Program-made: the position numbers and the translations under genes | Origin: Candidatus Poseidoniaceae archaeon | GTDB taxonomy: Archaea; Thermoplasmatota; Poseidoniia; Poseidoniales; Poseidoniaceae | Reading direction: 5' to 3' | NCBI GenBank assembly: GCA_030747785.1 | Contig: JASLKC010000024.1 | Coordinates: 1 to 64,000, forward strand | DNA: 64,000 nt | The notes under the pieces: model-generated | Databases searched by the model: none | What the model was told of the DNA's origin: nothing | The model's input: only the letters and a program-made list of their open reading frames with translations | Shown here: one piece after another, positions 39,087 to 48,868 of the stretch | How the letters are laid out: each line of letters begins with the position of its first letter | How positions within the stretch are numbered: position 1 is the stretch's first letter

Positions 39087-40907
39087 TTATTCAACTGTAA
39101 CAGACTTGGCTAAATTACGTGGCCTGTCAACATCACAGCCAAGAGCAAGTCCAGCATGGTAAGCGATTAACTGTGTGGGGATTACTGTTAACAAAGGTGT
39201 GAGCAATGGGTCACAACGAGGAACTGCGATTGAAATATCGCCTTCCGAAGCAATCTCATCACCTTCTGCATGAATTAGAATGATGCGCGCACCTCGTGCT
39301 CGGCATTCATGAATTGAAGCTACGGTTTTCTCTTTCATTTCGTCATCGGGAGCGATGACGACCACAGGTGACCCTTCTTCGAGAAGAGCGATAGGGCCAT
39401 GTTTCATTTCTCCTGCTGGATATGATAAGCATGGAATGTATGCAACTTCCATTAGTTTTAGAGCGCCCTCGCTTGCAACTGGTGAAGAGAGTCCTCGGCC
39501 AAGGAATAGAACTGATTTGGCATTCTTTACTGCATCAACTGCTTCCATAATTGGACCTGGGTCTTCAAGATATTTTTCGAGACGGTCTGGCATCTTTTTG
39601 AATTCGTCAATGATTTTCCTCCCCTTGGCCCGAGAGAATGACCTTGTTCGACCTAGTCTTAATGCAAAAATGAGTAATGAAGCAACCATATTTGTGAATG
39701 CCTTAGTTGAAGCAACTGCTTGCTCGGGGCCACTGTGAATGTATACGCCACGTCCACATAATCTCGCAATTGTTGAACCTACGACATTTATTATTCCAAA
39801 TACTAACCCGCCCTTGAGTTTGATTTCCTTTATCGCGGATAGAGTATCGGCAGTCTCTCCCGACTGGGAAACTGCAAAATGAAGTCCAAGTTGATCTACA
39901 ACTGGATCATTGTATCGAAATTCACTAGCAACATGGGCCATCGCTGGAACTCTAGCCAATTTTTCAATCGCTAATCTTCCAACTTTGCATGCATTTAATG
40001 CAGTTCCGCATCCAATCAAGCGAACATGTGGAGTGGCACGAAGGGTAGCAGAATCTAATCTCAACCCTCCCAACTTTCCATTACCATTAGCATAGTCGAG
40101 TCGCCCCGATATGCAACGGCGTAATGCCTCGGGTTGTTCGTGTATCTCCTTGATCATATAATGAGGGTAATCGCCCAAATCCGCTTCGCCCCATTCCTCT
40201 TCAAGAATTGTTATTCCTGTTGAGGATGAGCCTCCTTCTAACCTACTAATCTTGAATCCTCCTCGTCTTATTATAGCAATATCACCATCTTCGAGGAAGG
40301 ATACACTCTGTGTATGTGGTGTAAGTGCGTGGGGGTCAGATGCAACAAATGATTCTCCATCTCCTTGTCCGAGAATTAGTGGCGAGCCATTTGCAGCACA
40401 GATAATCATATCATGTTCTTTGAACATAACACAAAGACCCCATGTGCCAACAACTTTCCTTAGGGTCTGACGTACAGCCTCAATTGGTTCCTGTCCGGAA
40501 TCAAGACCTATTGAAATCATGTGGGCAAGAACTTCGGAATCGGTTTCCGAAACGAGTTCTATTCCTTTTGACTCCAATTTTTTACGCAATAATCGGACGT
40601 TGTCAATAATTCCATTGTGGACTATTGCAAGAGAAGATGTTTCATTCAGATGAGGATGGGCATTTTCATCGGTAACGCCACCATGAGTTGCCCAACGAGT
40701 ATGAGAAATTCCACAATTACCCTTGATTACTTTGGGTAATATTTTCTTGAGATCATTTACTTTACCCACTTTCTTGTGAACTTGAATTTCTCCATTTAGA
40801 ACAGCAATACCAGTGGAATCATATCCGCGATATTCCATTCTTCGAAGTCCTTCAACCAGTAATGGAGCGGCACTTTTTACCCCGATATAGCCAAAGATGC
40901 CGCACAT
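39087..40907 (-). CDS. glmS: Glutamine--fructose-6-phosphate aminotransferase (isomerizing)
   Basis: MCGIFGYIG N-terminal Cys; SIS domains (SQSGETADTLSAIKEIK, FLGRGLSSPVASEGALKLME); C-terminal NLAKSVTVE. Confidence 0.96.
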   Translation of the reverse strand: MCGIFGYIGVKSAAPLLVEGLRRMEYRGYDSTGIAVLNGEIQVHKKVGKVNDLKKILPKVIKGNCGISHTRWATHGGVTDENAHPHLNETSSLAIVHNGIIDNVRLLRKKLESKGIELVSETDSEVLAHMISIGLDSGQEPIEAVRQTLRKVVGTWGLCVMFKEHDMIICAANGSPLILGQGDGESFVASDPHALTPHTQSVSFLEDGDIAIIRRGGFKISRLEGGSSSTGITILEEEWGEADLGDYPHYMIKEIHEQPEALRRCISGRLDYANGNGKLGGLRLDSATLRATPHVRLIGCGTALNACKVGRLAIEKLARVPAMAHVASEFRYNDPVVDQLGLHFAVSQSGETADTLSAIKEIKLKGGLVFGIINVVGSTIARLCGRGVYIHSGPEQAVASTKAFTNMVASLLIFALRLGRTRSFSRAKGRKIIDEFKKMPDRLEKYLEDPGPIMEAVDAVKNAKSVLFLGRGLSSPVASEGALKLMEVAYIPCLSYPAGEMKHGPIALLEEGSPVVVIAPDDEMKEKTVASIHECRARGARIILIHAEGDEIASEGDISIAVPRCDPLLTPLLTVIPTQLIAYHAGLALGCDVDRPRNLAKSVTVE

Positions 40908-40917
40908 AATTACCACT

Positions 40918-43900
40918 TCACATGTTAATAGTCGCAGAACAAATAGGACAATCCATACTTCTGAGAGTCATATCCTTGACCGTGGTTGTTGCACTACATT
41001 CACCACAACTAACTTCCCGTGTAGGGGCGGGCATTGGTGGCAATGGCATCATCCCAGGAGCAGGCGGCATTGGCAGTGGAAGTTCACCCGGGGCAGGTGG
41101 TGGAGGCAAATTCGGTAGACTTGGTAATTCTCCAAGACTTGGTAATTCCCCGGGTAAAGGAATAGGCGGTAGCTCAGAAATCATCTTGTCAAATGCTTCC
41201 TTAGATTCTCTCTGTTCCTTGCGCTTCATTCGGCGCTCAAGACGCTTTGATGCTGTACCTGCCTCAACCTTAGCTTCCAATTCAGTCGCGAGATCTCTCT
41301 CAACCACTTCTTCTTCGACGATTTCCACCAATACTCTCGTACCTGTAGATATGACTAGTTCGTTATTTCCATCTGCATCAATAGCTACCAGTGGCGTGTC
41401 TTCTTCGGGTTCAACGAGTAATTCGATATCCCCTGTTCCTGTTGAAACCTCGAGTTCGAGTTCCTCCTCGTGTGTTTTCCTTAACACTATGACAACACAA
41501 GCAAGTAGTGTGAATAAGCCAATGGTAATTCCAACGAGAATCATCATTTTTTGTTCCTCGGTCTCTCCGGGAAGAGGTTCCAGCAACATGTCGAGAATGA
41601 AGTTTCCATCGTCAACATCAACGACAGGATTAATCAGTGCCATTTTTCTGACATTTACTTCACCAGAAGGTGATATTGAAGCAATTATTCCATCCTTACC
41701 AATATCACCTGCACCGACAATATAGCCTTCTCCAACAAGATTTGAATGCCCGACCACTGGTTCATTCGCAAGTCGTAAACCATAGCGAACAACTGGGCCG
41801 TAGATTCCAATTTCGTCATGTAGCACTCTAATGCCATCGCCTATTTTCAAAATTACTACCTTTGTCGCACCTGGTGCTGAGGTGATGGTTGGATTATCAA
41901 GAGACCAAATCGAATCGGTTACTGCGGTGTTAATCGTTGCAGAGCGCCCAGTTTGTTCTACCCATCCTGCAATCAATACATCCTTGTCATTTTCTTCGAT
42001 AACCATTAGTTCAGGCATTGCCGCGTTATCGCCTACTGCAGATTGGAATGACCACGGCGTAATATGCGCCTCACCATGAGCATAGAATAGACCTACTCGA
42101 TCTTGTCCAGTTACATCATCCCTCATTGCTTGGTAGAGAATATGAACATACTTTTTCCCGATTCCTACAGCAATAGAATTACCGAATTGTGGATTGATAT
42201 CAACATCGGTAATCACATTGTTACGTGTGAACCAGCCTTGACTAGAATCGCCATCCTCTCCAACAATTAAGAAAATATTTGTCACATCTAACCATGACCC
42301 ACCGGTGGAAATATCACGATGATATCCCGCTAACACAATTCTGCCGTCCTTTTCAGCGAGGTCAAGACCCCAGTATTCGCCTTCGGATTGCTTAATTGGA
42401 GTCATGTGTGACATCACATTCATCAAATCTCCAGATGCACCAATGCTAGCCGTTCTTACTTCATAGAGAGTGTAGCCTGTACCATCTTGGAACCTTCGAG
42501 TCCAAGCGATTTGTGCCCTTCCATCTTCTCTAACAATGAATGCAAATTCACCAGTCCAATCGGATTCAATCAACGTATCTCCAGGCATTCCAAAGGTAGG
42601 GGTAAGAGTTCGAGCATGTAATTCTCCACCTGTGGTAGTGAACAATAATCCACCACCATCAATTCCGACAAAACCGATTGCAGCTTCGCCTTCAGAGAGT
42701 GTTAATCTCGTTGGGCTACTAACTTCAAATCCATCCACAATCACATTGAATCGCAATTCAGAATGCTCTACAGAAACACCGTCGCCTTCCAGAATAACCC
42801 TATGTTGAATGGTGCCGCTTTCCTGAGCACTATGGGTGAAACTTGCTTTTGAATGGCCTGTACCACTGGTTGAACCTCCAATTACTGCAATTATTTGACG
42901 GTCTCCAGAATAAGTTTGCCAACCCGTTTCTTCCCAAGTATAGAGGGTCATGATAATCGAAGTTGCATCAGTTTGACCTAAATTATCCACTCTGACATTG
43001 ATTTTGTAGGATACAGGATTATCCGGATTGGCTGGCGGTGAAGGGACAGAAGGAGTTGTTGTCACTGCAGAAGTTAAGAATCTCAGAGTAGGTTCAATTG
43101 GTCGCTCTTCGACAAGGAATTGGAATGAATAAGAATTGTCTGAAATATCGATTTCGTTCTGAAGACCGTTTGGATCAATATTGAGAGTCACTGTATGGTC
43201 TCCCGCCTCTGTTGCCCACCACCAAAGAATCACTGAACGCGTTTCTCCCTGTGCAAGAGTGATTTTGCCCTCACTAGGATAGGTGTTGGAATCAGAACCT
43301 GGAGCATCTAGAGAAAGATGTAGATCCGATGCAGTAGCATCGCCAGTATTCACTACACTGAAGTGGATTTCCAAAACAGTACCAGCGACAGCAGAAGTTG
43401 CTGGAAGAAGATCTTGGTCGAGAATTTCAACTGAACTTTGGAATTTTAGTGCCGGCGCTGCTGGCTGATTATCTACAGTGAATGTTCTACGTACTACATC
43501 GGTTTCGAGGCCACTAAGGTTTACCATTTTGATAGAAATTCTATGCGAGCCATCGTCAACTTCAGTTGAATCCCAAGTGAAGGACCAATCCTGAAGTTCA
43601 TTATCTGTAGAATCAAAGGAATGTGCTACTGACCACTCTTCTGAGCCAACACGGTAGTGCAATTCATCTGCTTCAATTCCTTGAGCAGAGCCTGAGAAGG
43701 TAACTGTATCACTAATGCTTGCTCCTGAGGAAGGAGAACCAAATGAGACCATCATTCGGCTAATTCGTCCCCATCTCGCATCAGATGCAGATGCATCGGT
43801 AGAATTCACCGCTCTTGCCTCGATGACAACATATGTTTCAGTCTCACTAACCCAATCCTCTTTGATTAGTACATCGAGATACCACGATGATGTTTGTCCG

Positions 43901-45750
43901 CCAGCAGCGGTCCAATCCATCAAAACGACTTCACTAAAGTCCTCGTGATGTTGTGTGAGTTTTACCTCCATAGAGTCCCATGGCTCGTCACCTGTTTCCT
44001 CGCCACCAGAGATTCTCATCATATCCCCTACAAGCATCCAAGTGCCGTTATTGGGTGAAGTGATTAGCGCACCAAGTTCAGAATCATTATTCGGAGGTGG
44101 ATCGATGATGACGCTCCCGCCACCTCCATCAAGAGGTGTACAAGCACGCTGTAATGCGGTGTCAACCGCACATGATGCATCGACTAAGCCAAATCCCCAA
44201 TCCGCATTCCAACGATCTGATACTCCCGGCTCATCAGGGTCTCCACGTTGCTCACTGGAATTACGTAGGATATCCTTGACCTCTTCGGGTGAGAGAGATG
44301 ATTCGGCTTGGAGCATCAAGGCAACGATACCTGATACTAGTGGAGTTGCCATTGAGGTTCCATCCTTTTCCTCATACCCATTATCTGCCATTGGCCGCGG
44401 TGAGCCTGGGAATGAAGTACCTGTAGCTGCAGATGCGGACATCATGTCGCTACCATAGGCGCTAATGTCAGGCTTCAACTCATCCCAATCATCACCATCA
44501 TTATCAGAATTACGAGGTCCTGAATTGGAATAGGATGCCATGTTATCATCGGTGCGGTTTATCGTACCGCGGTCCTCAGCAGAGCCGATTGTAATGGCAC
44601 CATCTGCACTCGCCGGTGAAGGAATTCTACGCTTACCGTCATTTCCAGCAGCGACAACACACGAAATTCCATTGACAGTTGCATTGTTTACCAATCTGGC
44701 TTCAGCACCCGTTCCATTATCTCCGTCATCATTTGGATCGAGTTGATTTCCTATCGAGCCGAATGACATTTGAGCGATATGTATGCCAATTGCACCATTA
44801 CCCCAATTAGTATCCTTATTGTTGATTACCCATTGAATGCCATTGATTGAATTCTGTGAATTAGTACCACCGCTATCTGTTAGAACCTTGACATCGACAA
44901 GGTATGCACCTGGTGCAGTTCCCATATCGATTCCTCTTGAATCCCCGGTCCCAAGGGCAATACCTGCGACGTGCGTACCATGGCCTTGGCCATCATCTGG
45001 ATCCTGGCTACCATCAGGATTGGATGCTTGAGATGTTGCATCATATCCCGCAACCCACTTCTGGTCGTCATAGGAATTTGCATCTAAATCAGGATCGTCG
45101 TCTTGGTCATCAAAATCATTGAGAGAGCGATGCTCATTATCGACTCCACTGTCGAGTACTGCGATTACAATTCCTTCGCCGGTATATCCACGGTCGTACA
45201 GAGTTCCGCCATATACATCTGAAGGTCTAACCCTCGAAGCAGGACTTGCTGTTGAAAGGAATGAAGTCATCACATTTTGCATTTCAACGACGACTACCGA
45301 TTCCAATGCGTGTATCTCGAGGATTGCACTCACGGGAACATGGTCGACTACAATGGAATCGATTGAATCCATAACTTGGAACCACGAGCTTTCTGATTCC
45401 CAACCATGATTCTCCAAGATTTCTACCAACTGCTCAATCTCAATTTCGGTAGGATGCCATGCAAAGTCGACGATTATCGCAACGGTACTGTATCCGTCTT
45501 CTGCAATAATCGAAGTTGGGGAAGGTGATTCTTTGCCAGCGATGACATCTTCTAATCGGTCATCGAGTCCATCGAAATCTGAATCTGGCCCATATGCAAA
45601 CCACCAACCATATTCCTCACTCGCAGCCTTGTCGCCACGATGGGGCATCCGGTCCTCCGCGACTTCCTCAACATCGAATGCTGAAGCGAATGCTGAGAGG
45701 TCGGCCATGACAAAGACCAGTACCAAAAGGAGTGCTCTGATGTTCAACAT
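40918..45750 (-). CDS. Subtilisin-like (S8) surface protease with CARDB-like repeats, TM helix, Pro-rich cytoplasmic region and C-terminal zinc ribbon
   Basis: Catalytic triad blocks AVLDSGVDNEH, GHGTHVAGIALG, DGTSMATPLVSGIVALML; TM MMILVGITIGLFTLLACVVIVL; CGEC...CPIC at the C-terminus. Confidence 0.93.
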   Translation of the reverse strand: MLNIRALLLVLVFVMADLSAFASAFDVEEVAEDRMPHRGDKAASEEYGWWFAYGPDSDFDGLDDRLEDVIAGKESPSPTSIIAEDGYSTVAIIVDFAWHPTEIEIEQLVEILENHGWESESSWFQVMDSIDSIVVDHVPVSAILEIHALESVVVVEMQNVMTSFLSTASPASRVRPSDVYGGTLYDRGYTGEGIVIAVLDSGVDNEHRSLNDFDDQDDDPDLDANSYDDQKWVAGYDATSQASNPDGSQDPDDGQGHGTHVAGIALGTGDSRGIDMGTAPGAYLVDVKVLTDSGGTNSQNSINGIQWVINNKDTNWGNGAIGIHIAQMSFGSIGNQLDPNDDGDNGTGAEARLVNNATVNGISCVVAAGNDGKRRIPSPASADGAITIGSAEDRGTINRTDDNMASYSNSGPRNSDNDGDDWDELKPDISAYGSDMMSASAATGTSFPGSPRPMADNGYEEKDGTSMATPLVSGIVALMLQAESSLSPEEVKDILRNSSEQRGDPDEPGVSDRWNADWGFGLVDASCAVDTALQRACTPLDGGGGSVIIDPPPNNDSELGALITSPNNGTWMLVGDMMRISGGEETGDEPWDSMEVKLTQHHEDFSEVVLMDWTAAGGQTSSWYLDVLIKEDWVSETETYVVIEARAVNSTDASASDARWGRISRMMVSFGSPSSGASISDTVTFSGSAQGIEADELHYRVGSEEWSVAHSFDSTDNELQDWSFTWDSTEVDDGSHRISIKMVNLSGLETDVVRRTFTVDNQPAAPALKFQSSVEILDQDLLPATSAVAGTVLEIHFSVVNTGDATASDLHLSLDAPGSDSNTYPSEGKITLAQGETRSVILWWWATEAGDHTVTLNIDPNGLQNEIDISDNSYSFQFLVEERPIEPTLRFLTSAVTTTPSVPSPPANPDNPVSYKINVRVDNLGQTDATSIIMTLYTWEETGWQTYSGDRQIIAVIGGSTSGTGHSKASFTHSAQESGTIQHRVILEGDGVSVEHSELRFNVIVDGFEVSSPTRLTLSEGEAAIGFVGIDGGGLLFTTTGGELHARTLTPTFGMPGDTLIESDWTGEFAFIVREDGRAQIAWTRRFQDGTGYTLYEVRTASIGASGDLMNVMSHMTPIKQSEGEYWGLDLAEKDGRIVLAGYHRDISTGGSWLDVTNIFLIVGEDGDSSQGWFTRNNVITDVDINPQFGNSIAVGIGKKYVHILYQAMRDDVTGQDRVGLFYAHGEAHITPWSFQSAVGDNAAMPELMVIEENDKDVLIAGWVEQTGRSATINTAVTDSIWSLDNPTITSAPGATKVVILKIGDGIRVLHDEIGIYGPVVRYGLRLANEPVVGHSNLVGEGYIVGAGDIGKDGIIASISPSGEVNVRKMALINPVVDVDDGNFILDMLLEPLPGETEEQKMMILVGITIGLFTLLACVVIVLRKTHEEELELEVSTGTGDIELLVEPEEDTPLVAIDADGNNELVISTGTRVLVEIVEEEVVERDLATELEAKVEAGTASKRLERRMKRKEQRESKEAFDKMISELPPIPLPGELPSLGELPSLPNLPPPPAPGELPLPMPPAPGMMPLPPMPAPTREVSCGECSATTTVKDMTLRSMDCPICSATINM

Positions 45751-45758
45751 ACGGCCAT

Positions 45759-45776
45759 CCCGCCCTTACGGGCGGG
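45759..45776 (-). repeat. Inverted repeat upstream of S8 protease
   Basis: Minus strand CCCGCCC-GTAA-GGGCGGG, 8 nt before ATG 45750. Confidence 0.8.
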
Positions 45777-45806
45777 CTCTGGCCCCAATGAACCTTCCCG
45801 CCATCC

Positions 45807-45823
45807 GAGCCCCGTAGGGGCTC
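45807..45823. repeat. Inverted repeat overlapping rhomboid stop codon
   Basis: GAGCCCC-GTA-GGGGCTC. Confidence 0.8.
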
Positions 45824-46718
45824 ATGGCCATGTGAGATGCGACTTGTCCGCAATACACCGAATTCTCATCCTATGCACCTCCATTTTGCCCTCACAAACC
45901 GGACATTTGGCTTTCTCGGAAATTTCTTCCATCCAAGCCTGTCTAGTTTCTTTCTCATCACCCTCTTCTCGAAGGCGTTTTACAAGGTCATCTAAACCAA
46001 CAAATGGATGCTCTAACGGAAGTTCTTCTATCTCGGCTTCCCCTTCCCAAACAATACCTTTTCTGATGAGTGGTAGCATGGCATATGCAAGTACAAAACC
46101 GCCAAGATGGGCCATGTGGGCAACATCAGACATTTCGTTCATCTCATATGTTTGCCAAGTTCTGAAAACTTCGAGGGCAAAATAAACCAGAGCGATGAAG
46201 TGTACAGGCCATTTTCTAATTAGAATAAATGGAAAGAATACCTCATCTCGTGGCCATCCCATCAGATAAGCACCTAGGATTCCAAAGGCAGCACCAGATG
46301 CTCCTAGTACTGGTGTAGTTGAGCCAGGATTTGCTAAGACCCATGCGATTGATCCGCCCAATAATCCAACTAGGTATGAGATGCACCATCTACCTCTGCC
46401 TAATCTCTCTTCGAGAGGAATCCCCACAAGGGCGATGATAATTATGTTTGAAAGTACATGTAAAGGGTTTCCGGGACTGTGAACAAAACCAGAGGTAATC
46501 ACTGTCCATAAACTTCCACCTGATTCAACAAAAGAGGGCCTCATCCAAAGATAGTCAACAAGGTCCCAGTGCCCCGCCCAAAACCAAATCAATTGAACGA
46601 TGTAACCGAATAATAGCGAGAGGGTTAGAGCCATAGCAATCGAGGCTTTTTCCTTCCAAGCCCAAAGTAGAGGAGCAACTATCGCCGCCACCCAAATACT
46701 GAGCAAAAACCCCTCCAT
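45822..46718 (-). CDS. Rhomboid-family intramembrane serine protease with C-terminal Cys-rich ribbon
   Basis: GASGAAFGILGAYL (GxSG), AHLGGFVLAY (catalytic His), HVLSNIIIIALVG; C-terminal CPVCEGKMEVHRMRIRC. Start 46718 (MEGFLLSIW) preferred over extension to 46904. Confidence 0.88.
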   Translation of the reverse strand: MEGFLLSIWVAAIVAPLLWAWKEKASIAMALTLSLLFGYIVQLIWFWAGHWDLVDYLWMRPSFVESGGSLWTVITSGFVHSPGNPLHVLSNIIIIALVGIPLEERLGRGRWCISYLVGLLGGSIAWVLANPGSTTPVLGASGAAFGILGAYLMGWPRDEVFFPFILIRKWPVHFIALVYFALEVFRTWQTYEMNEMSDVAHMAHLGGFVLAYAMLPLIRKGIVWEGEAEIEELPLEHPFVGLDDLVKRLREEGDEKETRQAWMEEISEKAKCPVCEGKMEVHRMRIRCIADKSHLTWP

Positions 46719-46773
46719 GTTGTTAGCGGAGGAGGCGGCGCCTTGAAGCCACTGCGGTTGTTCGAGGTAAATG

Positions 46774-47949
46774 ATGGGAATCATCGAACTGTCCGGACTT
46801 CGTCTGCGCAGAGGGCGCGGATTGGTGCTTGATGATTGGAATCTCACTGTAGAATCGGGAGAAGTCGTAGTTCTCTCGGGTGAGAATGGTTGTGGGAAAT
46901 CCACGGTAATTGAAGCTGCTGCGGGCCTCTTGGCACTCGATGCGGGCTCCTCAACGATTTCTGGGCAATTAATTCGCGACCATCAGGGCCGAAGAGGAAG
47001 AACACATTTCGGACTGTGTCTACAAGATGACTGTATCATGGGTGACGAATTGGTTGAGGAAAGGCTGCTTGACGTAGCGGGACATTCCTTCGATGTGAAA
47101 TCGCTATTGCGCGAATGGGGTATTGACCATCGTGCTAACGACCGAGTTGCCATGCTATCAGGTGGACAAAGAAGGAGAATCGCTGTCCTCTCAGGGTTAT
47201 TACCGGCGATGTTGTCATCCGAACCAGTCGCAATTCTACTCGATGAACCGGATTCAGGTTTGGACGATGCCTCGGTCGAGAGACTCGCAATATTGCTTCG
47301 TGACTTAGCTGCAGGTGGACATTCAATCCTTGTCGCTTCACACAATGAGAGAATAAAAGGAGCGGCTGACCGACTGATCTCATTCCCATACGAAGAAGAG
47401 AAATTCTCTCGCCCTGTTGGAGAATTTTCTCAAATCAAATTCTCCTCACAACGAAATTCATTCATCGGCTTGAGGATGACTACTCGAACGATGGCAGGTT
47501 TTGCCAATAATGGAATTGCAGGAATTCTCGTATTGGGAGCGATGTTAGCATTAATCGATTCTTCAATACTTGAAGGGAATCTCAAGACGGCATACATACT
47601 CGCACCATCGCTTGCTGCTGGACTTTGTGGCGACCCCATGTTCAGGCTGCTCCAAGAAAATAGGTCACATGCATGGTGGAGAGCGATGAAAGCGATTCCA
47701 CCAAGTGGTCTTTCAGCAGTATTTGTAGGTACAATTATTCTCACAATATTTGCATCGGCGAGTATCAATCACTTCGATATGACAATAATTGTTGCAGGGG
47801 GAATACTCGGGGTATTCACCGCTGGTTGCGTCGGGCTCCTTTCTCATGCAACACTGAGTTTATCGCGTCCAAATGCAGTGATGATTCGCCTGTTGACTCC
47901 ACTACTAATCCTACCTTGGTCACTTGTTGTAGACCGTTTATCACAGTGA
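46774..47949 (+). CDS. ABC transporter: CcmA-like ATPase fused to a CcmB-like membrane domain
   Basis: Walker A LSGENGCGKST, signature LSGGQRRRIAVLSG, Walker B AILLDEPDSGLD; ~170 aa hydrophobic C-terminal half; followed by ccmC. Confidence 0.8.
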   Translation: MGIIELSGLRLRRGRGLVLDDWNLTVESGEVVVLSGENGCGKSTVIEAAAGLLALDAGSSTISGQLIRDHQGRRGRTHFGLCLQDDCIMGDELVEERLLDVAGHSFDVKSLLREWGIDHRANDRVAMLSGGQRRRIAVLSGLLPAMLSSEPVAILLDEPDSGLDDASVERLAILLRDLAAGGHSILVASHNERIKGAADRLISFPYEEEKFSRPVGEFSQIKFSSQRNSFIGLRMTTRTMAGFANNGIAGILVLGAMLALIDSSILEGNLKTAYILAPSLAAGLCGDPMFRLLQENRSHAWWRAMKAIPPSGLSAVFVGTIILTIFASASINHFDMTIIVAGGILGVFTAGCVGLLSHATLSLSRPNAVMIRLLTPLLILPWSLVVDRLSQ

Positions 47950-47961
47950 GGTTCAAGGATG

Positions 47962-47976
47962 AGGCCCTACGGGCCT
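47962..47976 (+). repeat. Inverted repeat upstream of ccmC
   Basis: AGGCCC-TAC-GGGCCT, 7 nt before ATG 47984. Confidence 0.8.
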
Positions 47977-47983
47977 AAGACTG

Positions 47984-48682
47984 ATGTCCCGACTCTCCGA
48001 GGTGCTCACCATGACCGGCCTTTCCGGTTGTGCGCTCACTTTGTGGCTTGGATTCACTTGGGTTCCTTCTGTTTCAATCGCCGCCTTTGAAGCTCCTGCA
48101 GCACAGAGAATCTTCTACTGGCATGTCCCAAGTGCATGGGCTGCAATGCTATCCTTCGCTATGCTCTTTGTCGGTTCTGCCGCTTGGTTCTTCAAGCGTC
48201 GAGAATGGGGTTGGAGGCTTCAGGTCGCCGCTTCAGAAGCAGGTCTTGCCACGGGTTTGATGGCTGTTCTTTCAGGATGTATTTGGGGGGCTGCAGAATG
48301 GGGAGTTCCTTGGGATTGGACAGATGTCCGGCTCAACACATTCGGAATTCTTACCCTCCTCGCACTTTTCTTAGTACTCGGAAGGCGTTCTCAGCCCGAC
48401 GGAATTGAAACCAGAGATACCTTCTCCTCATTCGGTCTTTTCGGATTTGTACTTGTTCCCCTAACCTATGTTGCAACGAGGCTGTGGCAGGTGCGCCATC
48501 CTGGTCCAGTAATAGGAACCGACGAAGGAACACTTGCAACCGACATGGGGTATGTTCTCCTTTTAGGGGCTATCTCGATGACGATTCTAGTATTGGGTCA
48601 TGTAATCGCAGGTATGAGACTTGCACGCCTCGAACTATTGCTCGAGGAACTTCAAAACAAGCACGAGGAGGCTTCTAGATGA
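47984..48682 (+). CDS. ccmC: Cytochrome c biogenesis heme-handling protein CcmC
   Basis: FYWHVPSAWAAMLSF, WGAAEWGVPWDWTDVRLNTFGI Trp-rich motif, VTYVATRLWQVRHPGPV; six TM segments. Confidence 0.88.
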   Translation: MSRLSEVLTMTGLSGCALTLWLGFTWVPSVSIAAFEAPAAQRIFYWHVPSAWAAMLSFAMLFVGSAAWFFKRREWGWRLQVAASEAGLATGLMAVLSGCIWGAAEWGVPWDWTDVRLNTFGILTLLALFLVLGRRSQPDGIETRDTFSSFGLFGFVLVPLTYVATRLWQVRHPGPVIGTDEGTLATDMGYVLLLGAISMTILVLGHVIAGMRLARLELLLEELQNKHEEASR

Positions 48683-48825
48683 ATGGAATGACACACTTAG
48701 CAATTGCATATATTGGCATGATTACCGCCCTTGGAATTTGGACTTGGACAGTACTTACTCGAAGTCGAGACCTCGAAGCGAGAATAAATGCTCTAGAACT
48801 AGCCCTTTCCGCAGGTGAAGAATAG
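48679..48825 (+). CDS. CcmD-like 48-aa single-TM protein
   Basis: ATGA overlap with ccmC; translation MNGMTHLAIAYIGMITALGIWTWTVLTRSRDLEARINALELALSAGEE: one TM plus charged helix, CcmD-like architecture and position. Absent from the supplied ORF track (too short). Confidence 0.7.
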   Translation: MNGMTHLAIAYIGMITALGIWTWTVLTRSRDLEARINALELALSAGEE

Positions 48826-48868
48826 AATCATTCAACAGCGGCATTGATTGAAACAAGGATGAGATAGC

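Noticed and set aside
40922-41725. 267-aa plus-strand ORF opposite the S8 protease C-terminus
   Set aside because: Shadow ORF on the antisense of a Pro-rich, biased segment; the minus-strand frame has a clear protease/TM/zinc-ribbon protein.
43955-44458. 167-aa plus-strand ORF inside the S8 protease
   Set aside because: Antisense to the catalytic domain region; no independent support.
46719-46904. Rhomboid ORF 5' extension overlapping the ABC gene start
   Set aside because: Extension is non-hydrophobic and antisense to the Walker A region of the ABC ATPase; start at 46718 fits better.
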